Assembly: GCF_036711975.1 (NCBI RefSeq)
Contig: NC_091970.1
Coordinates: forward strand, 1,433,501 to 1,497,500
Source: Onthophagus taurus
Lineage: Eukaryota > Arthropoda > Insecta > Coleoptera > Scarabaeidae
Direction: 5' to 3'
Length of the DNA: 64,000 nucleotides
The translations under genes and the position numbers were made by a program. Every line of letters begins with the position of its first letter. The stretch's first letter is position 1. Positions 24,401 through 35,400 of the stretch are shown here, one piece after another. The notes under the pieces were generated by a model that was not told the DNA's origin, made no database searches, and saw only the letters and a list, made by a program, of their open reading frames with translations.

Positions 24401-27400
24401 AGACTATACATTGATTGTAAAATACTAATAATACTTGTAGAAGACAAATACTACCTATACAATACTAAAAAATGCTCGCAGAAGATAGATATTGTCTATA
24501 GAAGGTTAGTTATTGCTACCACTAGACTATACATTGATTGCAGAATACTAATACTGCTTCTAGAAGACTAAATACTGCCGACAAAAGACTAAAAACTACT
24601 TGCGGAAGACAAATACTACCTGTACAATACCAAAAAATGCTTGCAGAAGATAGATATTGTCTATAGAAGGCTAGTTATTGCTACCAATAGACTACATATT
24701 GATTGTAAAATACTAATAATACATGTAGAAGACAAATACTACCTATACAATACTAAAAAATGCTCGCAGAAGATAGATATTGTCTATAGAAGGTTAGTTA
24801 TTGCTACCAATAGACTATACATTGATTGCAGAATACTAATACTGCTTCAAGAAGACTAAATATTGCCGACAAAAGACTAAAAACTCCTTGCGGAAGACAA
24901 ATACTACCTGTACAATACCAAAAAATGCTTGCAGAAGATAGATATTGTCTATAGAAGGCTAGTTATTGCTACCAATAGACTATACATTGATTGTAAAATA
25001 CTAATAATACTTGTAGAAGACAAATACTACCTATACAATACTAAAAAATGCTCGCAGAAGATAGATATTGTCTATAGAAGGTTAGTTATTGCTACCACTA
25101 GACTATACATTGATTGCAGAATACTAATACTGCTTCTAGAAGACTAAATACTGCCGACAAAAGACTAAAAACTCCTTGCGGAAGACAAATACTACCTGTA
25201 CAATACCAAAAAATGCTTGCAAAAGATAGATATTGTCTATAGAAGGCTAGTTATTGCTACCAATAGACTATACATTGATTGTAAAATAGTAATAATACTT
25301 GTAGAAGACAAATACTACCTATACAATACTAAAAAATGCTCGCAGAAGATAGATATTGTCTATAGAAGGTTAGTTATTGCTACCACTAGACTATACATTG
25401 ATTGCAGAATACTAATACTGCTTCTAGAAGACTAAATACTGCCGGCAAAAGACTAAAAACTCCTTGCGGCAGACAAATACTACCTGTACAATACCAAAAA
25501 ATGCTTGCAGAAGATAGATATTGTCTATAGAAGGCTAGTTATTGCTACCAATAGACTACATAGTGATTGTAAAATACTAATAATACATGTAGAAGACAAA
25601 TGCTACCTATACAATACTAAAAAATGCTCGCAGAAGATAGATATTGTCTATAGAAGGTTAGTTATTGCTACCACTAGACTATACATTGAGTGCAGAACAC
25701 TAATACTGCTTCTAGAAGACTAAATACTGCCGGCAAAAGACTAAAAACTCCTTGCGGCAGACAAATACTACCTGTACAATACCAAAAAATGCTTGCAGAA
25801 GATAGATATTGTCTATAGAAGGCTAGTTATTGCTACCAATAGACTACATAGTGATTGTAAAATACTAATAATACTTGTAGAAGGCTAAATACTGCCGACA
25901 GAAGACTAAAAACTTCTTGCGGAAGACAAATACTACCTATACAATACTAAAAAATGCTCGCAGAAGATAGATATTGTCTATAGAAGGTTAGTTATTGCTA
26001 CCAATAGATTAGAAATTGGTTGCAGAATACTAATATTGCCTGTAGAAGACTAAAAACTCCTTGCGAAAAACTAATGTAAATCTACGACGATATAAATATG
26101 GTAAATCTACGATCTCTGCAATATCAGGATCATAAATGAGATAACAACAGCACATGATGAATTTGGAAAAACCAAATTGATATGCTATGATCTCAGTAAA
26201 GCTTTCGATACTGTAGATCACAGGTTACTTCTAAATAAATTGCACTTTTATGGAATAAGAGGTACATCCTATAAACTAATTGAATCTTACCTCTCCAATA
26301 TGTATTAGTGTATCTATTGAAATGGAGAAATTTCCAATATGAAGAAATGCGTCTGCGACGATGTCTCAATGGAGAACTTAAGTATATGGAGTAGGGGAAG
26401 AATGATAAAAAAGTAGGAAGGAGCTGCTTAATGCTGACATCATCAGCACCAACATTAGTGGACTGAGAATGTCTGAGAGCGTGGCGGACTTGAATTTCGT
26501 CAAACAACTCCAAGGAAAATCTAGAACTGATATTAGCGGAGATATTAATGGCGAGAATTGTTGATGCTTTAATTGAATCGTCGAGAGTGATAGAGGAGAG
26601 AACGCATGGTTTTCCAGAAAGTATTGGGGGACAATTTCCGATAAATATACAATTTTTTTACGGTAGATTTTCCAATTAGCATTGGAAGGATGTCTTCAAA
26701 AAAGAGTTGCGTCTGCGCATGAGATCTCTACGTCATTGTTGAGCCAGGGTGCAGGCAAGTGCTTACTTTTGCGTGGAAGTAACGTCCTGCGATGAAGACT
26801 CATTAAATACAGTCGAGTTTGAACAACTTGAAACTGGCGTTAATAACATGGCAGAATAACAACATTAATCATGATCCTTGCAATATCAGTAAGACAAGAA
26901 ACAACATTAAGACAATAAAGGATTGGATAAAAATGAAAAAAGAAATACTTTATACAATGAGTACATACATGAAATGAAAAAAATCAAGTTTCAGCTAATA
27001 ACTATAACATTACTATAAGTGTCCAACTTTTTTGCAAGAAATAATTACAAATGTAATTTGTTGTAATCTATTTAATAACTGTACTTATGATTTACCCTAT
27101 TAAGTGTTAATTTATTTAAAAAATTTAGTTTACCTTAGCAATATCATCTCGAATATCCTGCCGCCCAAATTTTAATAAATACTGTACAACTCTACCCATA
27201 TCATGAGACAGCACGAATTTAACATAATTATTTTTACCCCCTAACATTTTATGTAACTCAATAACCAATTTATCCCTTTCTTCTTTCCCACCTTCCAAAT
27301 TCTTCTTCCTCAATTTCTCACTGATTTGTTTCGCTTTAACACTCACATCATACAACGTTTTGCTTCGTTTACGTTTGATTTTTAACTCCTTTTTTTGCTT

Positions 27401-27574
27401 CTTAAACTCGTTCCAATTTGGTGGTTTATCCAAAGTTGCATTTTTCTGTCCTGATTTATCAAATTTTCTAACCTCACTTTTTTTTTTACCGTAAGATTGG
27501 GAATTTTCCGATTTGATTTTCTTAAATTTTTTTGATTCAACGTTTTCTTCCGATTTCCTTTTAGAAACAATCAT
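21487..27574 (-). CDS. PUM3: PUM3 / penguin, nucleolar Puf-A protein, three exons, 591 aa
   Basis: PUM3 (Puf-A, fly penguin, yeast Puf6) is an RNA-binding nucleolar protein with pumilio-like repeats, linked to ribosome assembly. Exons on the minus strand are 27574-27134, 22880-21717 and 21657-21487, joining in frame to 591 codons plus stop. Exon 1 gives a Lys-rich N-terminus with NWNEFKKQKKELKIKRKRSK, then KMLGGKNNYVKFVLSHDMGR, VVQYLLKFG and DDIAK. Exon 2 continues ELIPSTVLLIQSIYGKFC, SHSVSAHVFEFAY, SNSKDGARVVMM, ETGHTTIIALLDAVDDTVLL and DEWGRKVLLWLINPG. The joint is exactly where the family is continuous. An upstream Met at 27604 would add 10 residues. Intron 1, 4.25 kb long, is largely satellite. 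Confidence 0.93.
22925..26060. repeat. 288-bp tandem satellite, about 10-11 copies
   Basis: The array lies in PUM3 intron 1. Copies are spaced exactly 288 bases in the middle of the array (starts near 23489, 23777, 24065, 24353, 24641, 24929, 25217 and 25505). Each copy is two related halves, both containing gcagaagatagatattgtct and gttattgctacca. Variation is a few percent. Because 288 is divisible by three, the same 72-codon open frame recurs in every copy, but each closes with a stop. I treat it as noncoding. Confidence 0.95.
26085..26310 (+). pseudogene. Reverse transcriptase fragment
   Basis: Just after the satellite, a short plus-strand frame gives KYGKSTISAIS, then EITTAHDEFGKTKLICYDLS, KAFDTVDHRLLLNKLHFYGI and a following YLSN. 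This is the region of non-LTR reverse transcriptases with the first catalytic Asp (the KAFD motif). Nothing further of the element was found. Confidence 0.75.
26311..27133. other. PUM3 intron 1, unidentified sequence
   Basis: GC content is somewhat higher than in the flanks around 26300-26830, including the repeated word gcgtctgcg. This suggests another decayed mobile element, but no domain is recognised. The stretch 26830-27133 is AT-rich. Confidence 0.35.
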
Positions 27575-27776
27575 TTTCACCGTTTTTTTAAGTAAAATTA
27601 ACAACTTAATAGAACAACACGTGTTTTATAGGTTAAGTTGGTTTATGTTTTGACAGAAATGTCAATTTTAGTACTTTTTGTTCTTTTGGTAGATTTGACG
27701 TTTAATAGAATGCGTTTGATAGAATTTTAAATTTAATGTTGTCAATTTGACAATAAAAATAAAAATAAACGTTATA

Positions 27777-28799
27777 ATGGTTAATAACATTAAAGATTTA
27801 TTTAAAAACATCCACTTTATCTTAAAATTAATCCAATTTGTAAGTTTCATTTAACCCTTCCAAAATGTATCAATTTTTTTTAAATTTTAGAACATTTCAA
27901 TCACAGCTTGGGTTCTTTGGTACTTGGATCAATCCCCAAAGGTGTTTAATAACATGGAAAGTCACGATTGCATCCCAATCGCGATTATCACTTACACAAT
28001 AATCAGTTTTACAATTTTAATCGCCTATATCTTTGTGGAAACCCACGATTTCTTAGAGATTATGTTAACGATTTTTGGAGCTTTATACCACATCTTAGCA
28101 GGGATTTTAATAAACATAACTTTCCAAAATTACAAGAACTACATGCCAAATAAACTGCGTTCTTTTTGGATTAAAATGGCGGTTTTAACTTTATTTGGTG
28201 GTGCTCTTTGCTGCTTTGATTTTGTTATGAAGATTATCCGAACGAAAACTACCATCTCTTTGGGTTATAACGTTAAAGATTTATTCAAAAATATAAATTT
28301 TCTCTTAAAAATATTTGAATTTGTATGTCTCTTTGTTAAATAAGATATCAAACTTACTTAATCATTTTTTTTCCAGATAATTTGCCTCATCTCTTGGATT
28401 ATTTGGTATAAAGTACCCCTGCGACATTTAATACCATTTAAAGCCCAAGAAATCATAGAAGAGCACGATTGTATTCCAGTTGCCGTTATTGGTTATGCAA
28501 TAATCAGTTTTTGCTTAATAACCAATTTCGTTTTAAACGAAACCCGAAATGATTTCTTAGAAACGTCTCTAACATTTTTTGGGGCTATTTATCACACCAT
28601 TGCGTCATGGTTAACTTGGAAATTGTATTTAGACCCACATTATTGGGAATACGTGGAAGAAACTCGTGGTTCTTGGGTTATGATATGTGTGTTGTGTTCA
28701 ATCTGCGCTATTATTTGTTGGGTTGATCTCATTATTATTATTTTGAGAGTAATAAGAACTAAGAAAAAGGCAAAAAAGACACCTTTAGAAGCATCCTAA
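27777..28799 (+). CDS. Two-unit fused four-helix membrane protein, three exons, 305 aa
   Basis: Not a family I can name. Exons are 27777-27839, 27891-28322 and 28377-28799, giving 305 aa. The protein is two tandem copies of one fold. Each starts with a short amphipathic segment ([39 protein letters not shown]) broken after its Phe by a phase-0 intron. Four hydrophobic helices follow, with SHDCIPIAIITY / EHDCIPVAVIGY, ETHDFLEI / TRNDFLET and GALYHILA / GAIYHTIA as aligned landmarks. The second unit has no Met at its start, the stop of the first unit is gone, and the frame runs straight through, so the simplest reading is a gene fusion after tandem duplication. It is strongly related to the single-unit gene at 44230. 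Confidence 0.82.
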
Positions 28800-28942
28800 A
28801 CTCCCTATAAGTGTGGTTTTGGACTATTACAACAAAAATTGATGCCTAATAAAACAAGGTAAGCTAAATTTCATATAAATACAACAAATTTGAAATTTTG
28901 AGAATTATTTATTTATTAATTTTTAAATTTTAAATGGTCAGC

Positions 28943-28954
28943 GCCATCTATTGG
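28943..28954. promoter_or_regulatory. CTCF-like core site
   Basis: GCCATCTATTGG matches the animal CTCF core CCANNAGRKGGC read on the other strand, and sits within AGCGCCATCTATTGGTG. It lies between the two-unit membrane gene and the adenylosuccinate lyase start. A near-identical word occurs at 44134. Function is inferred from the motif only. Confidence 0.35.
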
Positions 28955-29404
28955 TGAAAGACGGAACTCGCGCTTTGTTGATTTTTGCGAAATAATCGGG
29001 ATTATTGTAATTTTTAAACGGTCTGCTTGTTAAAGGGTCTTTTTAGACAAGTTAAGGATAAAAATAATTCATTTTTCCTTTAATTACAAATCATTTAAAT
29101 TTTTTGCGTATTTATGTCAAAAAAAAGCATAAACAATTTATGTCTATATTTAACATAAAATTATTTCAAAATCAAATTACGCATAAGAAATTTTTATTAG
29201 ATAAAAGAGGTCATGACATTAATGCAATAATTATTAATAAAACGGCAAAAACATGTTTACGATTATTTAAATTATTTATTTAAGCGTTGGTACCACTTCA
29301 CTCTGGTCTTGTCTCACTTCACTCGGCGTTTTTTTGTTTTGACATAAAGGTGAATTTGAGGTTAAGTGATTTTTTAAGTGATTTTCGAAGTTTAATTAAT
29401 AAAA

Positions 29405-32400
29405 ATGGATCAGGAAATAATGTCTCAATCGGAATTTACCACGTATCGGTCCCCGTTATGTACCCGATACGCTTCCGACAACATGAAATACAATTTCAGC
29501 GACCAAAAAAAATTTTCGACTTGGCGTAAACTTTGGATTAATTTGGCGAAGGCGCAAAAAGTAAGTTTAATTTTTAGTTTATTCAACAAATATAATTTTC
29601 ACTACAATTAGTATGATAATCAGGTCTCACAATACGTACTGATTTTTGTCGAGGATACCTTTTCTTCCGTTTCCGGAAGCACATACAACAAGATTTCGGC
29701 GATCTACTTCTCGATCGAGATCTACTACAAGGTTCACATCTTTGATTATCTTGAGTAGTTTTCGATTCTTTCATTTTGACTTCGTCTGGGTATTAAAAAA
29801 GTTAGATTTTTGATTAATTTTTTTTTTGGGTCCTCTACTTTTTTTAACTTTTTTAATCACCTATTGCTAAAGCAGGTTTGTTTTGGCGCATCAAAGCTTC
29901 CTGACATGGTACACACACAAGGAAACCTTCAGTGGGAACTTCAGTTTGAATTTTTTTTTGTCGTTGAGGACGATTTGAGGAGGATAAAGCCGTTTCTGAG
30001 GGTAATTCTTCTTTATAACGTTCTCTAAAGATTTTTAACGATTTTAGGTTATTTTTTTTTGTTATTTTGATTAACTCACTTTATGGGTAATAAAGTTTCT
30101 AATTTATTCGCGTTTATGATTGTTGTTAAGCTCGTTTGAACGATTGCGGGGTTATAATTTAAACATTTTGCGGTATTTGCGGCATCTTTCATTATTTTTA
30201 TTGTCCAAATTGTGTCGTTGCAATTAATTTGTTGGTACCCCTATTAAAAATGGTAATAATTTATAAGATTATCTTTTTAAAGTTGTTTAAGTCACCTCGT
30301 TCGCATTGTCCAGGGCTTTACAATCAATGTTGAGACGATTTCCATGTTTTTTTGATAATTTTTGACGTTCTGGTGAAATTCCCGATGATTCGCTTCCATC
30401 ATCCAGTGAAGTTAATCGAGTTCGATTTGGTGGTGGAGGATTTCGTTTTAATTGTTGATGTTTTGGGCATGTTTTTGGACAAGTTCTTGACGTTACTCGT
30501 TGATTTTGAATCATTTTTGTTTCGCTGGATGACGATTTATTGGAATGCTTATCAGGGGATCGTAATTTTGTAGATCTTGACATATTAAATTTCTTTTAAA
30601 TAAAAAATCAATTTTTTTCGTTATTAAATCATCTTGTCAATTTTAAAACGTCAATTAAAAAATTAAAATCCCTAAATAATAAATTATTTATGGTTTATGT
30701 TGGTATTACTTATAAAATTTATGTTGTTTTCCTGATTTTAGTAACTAGTAAATAGAGTTGAGGTTAAAACACTAAAATCCCTAAATTCTTTTTATAAATT
30801 ATTTATTTATTTGACTTTGAGCTAAAAATGGGTTATGTAAAGGAGTCATATCGACTGGTTTTAACTTCCTCGAAGCCCACATTGTCTTCTGAATAGCAGA
30901 AACTGTTTTTGAGTCATTAATTTTCTCAACAATATCTTTTTTCTCTTCGTTTCTACCACTTTCTTGCATATCTCGTCCATAATCCCCCTTCATACTAATC
31001 AAAACAAATAGAACCGATTTATTCAAATCAAATCAACTTACTTTTGAGGTTCCCTATCTTGATATGGGTCATTTCTTCGTTTTTGGGTACTCGGATACTC
31101 ATTATAATCCCCAATTGGTGGACCTAACCAATTAAAATTTAACATGTATAACTCAATTTCTTGTATTTAATTACCTTTTCGTTGTAAATTCGGGTCAGTT
31201 TGAGATATTGAATCAACACTATTAATTTCCGGTGCGATTTGAGTCGCTTTATGCCCACAAGCTGTGTTGCAGCAAGGTTGATGCTGACTTTGGTCAGTAC
31301 CAAGCTTTAAAGAGCGAATCATGCTAAAAAGAAGTGTAAAAATTGAAATGTGTCAAAGTCCATAGCAACTAATACCAACCAAACAATACATAATCCATCC
31401 ATTAAAAACACAAAACCGGTGATTATATACAACAAAGTGTACAAAAAGAAAAGATGCGATTGTATTAAAGGTGATATCCCACAACAAAAAAGGAATAGAA
31501 GCCCTCCACCAACTGAAAATAAAATCCAAGCTCTCCAACCGATTGGAAAATAAGTCCAAGTGACGATTATATCGACGAACGTAATGAATAAATAAGTTAT
31601 TGGGATTCCGTATAAAGGGGCGAACACCCAATGGATCGAGGATTTGGTGTTAAGGTGACCTTGATTTGACGCAACTAACGCAGAAATTAAGCATAATAAC
31701 GATAAAAACTACAACAATTAATGGGAAATAAGAGATTACTTAATGTATATTTTACATTAAACAAAAATACTTACAAATTCAATAAACCTAACCTCATTAC
31801 ACGGTCCTCTTCTTCGATCTTTTTTACAACATAACACATTGCATTCACCCATATTAATTTTTTTACGAATCCGTCAAAAATTAAACGTGACATCTTGTGA
31901 TGTTAATTGAAGTTAATTTAAAAAAAAATTTCGGTTGGTAGTTATGTCATGTTATTTTTGAAAATTCAGTGATTAAGCTTTAAATTTTCATCACATCTTA
32001 TTGGGCGAAACCACCAAATCACATAGGATGCATATTTAATAAGGGATTTTGTAGTGTCATAGTGACATTTTGTCACAATCAATTTACTAAAATATCAAAG
32101 CAGCTTTTAAGCGAAATTAACGAGTCTATAACGAGTATAAATCAAATTGGATTAAAAGTGATGTCATTTCTGATATGGTGGTTTAGTATTGTGATAAGAT
32201 AGAATGAAATCGCTTTAGATTAAATGAGCCAATCTTTCCAGATAAGATTTGATATTTAATGTGTAGATTACACCACATAAATATAAATAACGGCCTTCTT
32301 TTTCAATTTGAAATGGTTTTTGTATAAGATTATAATAAATTTCGTTAGATGGCGCTCTAAAAGCTAGAAAGTGCTATTAAATTGTTGTAAATTAAAAAGC

Positions 32401-35400
32401 TCCTGCCTCCAATCCATCTCCTCTTCCCTCAACTCACTGTACTCCACCAGCAGATGGTGTAAAGACTCCCAGCCTTCCCCACATAGTCTGCACCCTCTCT
32501 CCTCATCCTTCATCCAATATCTATTCTTCATTGCCACAGCAAAACCTCAATCATCAGGTACTTTGGTAGCCCTTCCGCTACAATTTCGGCATATTCTGGG
32601 TTGTACCTACTTTCCCTTATCGCTCTCCTTCTGTCTTGCATTACCACATCCTTCTCCAGTTATTTCCTGAGTCCATAGTAGGTGGGATAAATTCTGTAAA
32701 ATGTTAAAAATTGGCTTCTTGTGACTACTAGTGTAGATCATGATGACGACGATGAGGTACTCCATCCATCTTTGACTTCTGATACTCTTTTCAAGTTTGC
32801 AACTCCTGACATGTTCCAACTCATCGTCTTCTGGGTTTTTCAACCGGTTTCTTGCATTTGCAATATATTACATTACATTACATTACATAGAATACATATC
32901 GGGTAAGCGGACCAACCAACCTTGCACCGCGACCCTAAGGATCTATTGTACCCCGATAGATATCGTTATCAAATTTCACCGTGCAGTCCAATGCTCAAAG
33001 GCATAAAACATGCTCAACCGTCTCTGCTTCCTCCGCACATAGTCGGCATTCAACATCGTCGGCTAAACCCAACAAGTTGAGATGTGCTTTTAATCGGCAG
33101 TGCCCAGTAAAAACACCCATTAGAACTTTTATGCTACTACGGGCAAGTCCTAAAATATTCCCGGGTCTCATTCCAGGAGAACTGGTCCACAGTAGGCGAA
33201 GTCTCACAGCCCACAGTCCAATCCTATATTTGGCCATCGCAAATGATACACCAACTGCTGGTTCCGGCCCCACAAACGCTTCAGCGCTGCCATCTCGTGC
33301 TAGCTTATCTGCCGCTTCATTGCCAGCAACCCCAGAGTGACCCGGGACCCAGATCAGAGAGACTCTGTTATCACAACTCAGTGTGTTTAATGTTCTCTTA
33401 CAATCATTAACCAGAGCCGACACCGTTTTCACGGCTTGCAGCGCCTGGAGAGCGGCTTGACTGTCTGAGAAAATTCGTACTGTCATGTTCTTCACCCCTC
33501 TTTCAAGAAGGATTTTAGCACCCATGTCAATAGCAAATACTTCCGCCTGGAATACAGTACAGTACGTACCCAGGCTGTAGGCTTGCTTAATTCGAGGTGT
33601 CTAGCAGTATACTCCTGCTCCTACCCCTTCAGGCGTTTTTGATCCATCTGTGTACAAGCAAATGTCTGCCCGAACCAGAGAATTTTCATTTTCGACCCAG
33701 GACTGCCGCTCAGGCAGTACAATCTGGTATCGAGCATTAATCACTGATAGTGATACCGCCAAATCTGACGGCATTGATAGCACAATATCAGTGCTTATAA
33801 TGTCTTCCGCAGCCTATTGGTACGACATGTCGGAACAGTTTTGAGCATATTGCTTAAATCTGTAAATGGTTGTTCTAGCCACTTTCTCTATATGCAAATG
33901 CAGAGGAGATAAGCCAAGCAGAACCTCCATTGCTAGAGTTGGCGTTGTGCCTATCGCACCAGAGATTGCCAATCCAGCTACTCGTTGAATTCGTGAAAGT
34001 TTACTGATAACTGAAGTCTGTCGGACTTTCCTATACCAGGCTGCTGCTCCGTATGTGATCATAGGGCCCCAATATTTTCCACAAAGATAATCTAGCTTTG
34101 TGCAAAACTCTCTGCAAATCTCCATTCCATGACAGGGTTTTGTCTAGGATTACTCCTAGATATTTGACTTCCTTTGAGAAAGGAATTTCTTCACCTTGGA
34201 TAGTTGGGCAGATTAGTCCATCCAACTTTCGCTTCCCGGTGAAGGGCACAACAATTGTCTTTTGCGGGTTTATTGAGAGGTTCTCTCCCTTACACCAAGC
34301 GCAAATGGTATCTAGGGTCACCTGGAGGACTTTAGATATCCTCGGCAAACACGTTCCTTTGACCATAACGACAATGTCATCAGCATAAGCTTGTATTTCC
34401 ACACCAACGGCTTCGACTATCGCAATAAGATCGTCAACTAGGAGGGACCAAAGCAGGGGAGATAACACCCCTCCCTGCGGGCAGCCACCTCCCGGCCTGA
34501 AGCGTATCGTATCACCGTGGAGTGAAGTAGAAACTATTCTACTATCTGGCATATTGCGGACCCAACCCGCTATAGTTGCTTCAACGCCCCTGTCAAGAGC
34601 AGCTCTTTCAAGAGATTGTGGTATTGCGTTGTTGAACGCTCCCTCTATATCCAGAAACGCACAAACCAAGATCTCTTTATCCTGCAGCGTCCTGGATACT
34701 CTACCAACTAAGTTGTGTAGAGCCAATACTGCTGATTTTCCCGCTTGATAAGCATACTGGTGGCGACTCAGTGGACCAGATACCAATGGCCCCGTACAGA
34801 TATACCGTTCCAGAACTTTTTCAAGGGTTTTCAGCAGAAATGACGTTAGGCTGATGGGTCGAAAGGCATTAGAAGTAGGGACCGAACGGCCCGCTTTGGG
34901 TATGTAAGATACCCGTAAAAATTTTTACCAAAATTGGCAACAACAAAGACCTCCCCTGCTGTAATTTGCAATATATGCGGCGAACTTGGAAAAGAGACTG
35001 ATGAAGGGGCAAATGGGTGGGGTGGTGATAGGAGGAACAAAGGTGCACGCCTTGGCGTATGCGGACGATTTTGTGGTGGTGGATAGACAGGCGGTGGAGA
35101 TGGAGGAGATGATGGAAAGATATTTTAAGGTGAAAAGGTTGGAGATAAACGTCGAGAAAACAAATATAATGAAGTTCTGCAAAGAGGGGAGAAGAAAGAA
35201 GAAGGAATGGAGCTGGCAGGGAAGAGAGATAGAGCAAGTACCTGGGATATGGGTTCGCGGAAAGTAATAAGGTCGGCGCGCACGTGAAGGCGATGGCAAA
35301 AAGAGCGAACAGGGTGATGGGACAGGTTTGGGGATAGGGGGAAAGAACTTTTGGGAGGGATGTGGGAAAAAGAAAGATTATGTTTGATGGCTTGGTAAGG

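Noticed and set aside
23489-25723. Eight nearly identical 72-residue open frames in a row
   Set aside because: They are the repeating unit of a 288-bp satellite within a PUM3 intron. Every copy ends in a stop, and no start context, splice signal or domain supports a protein.
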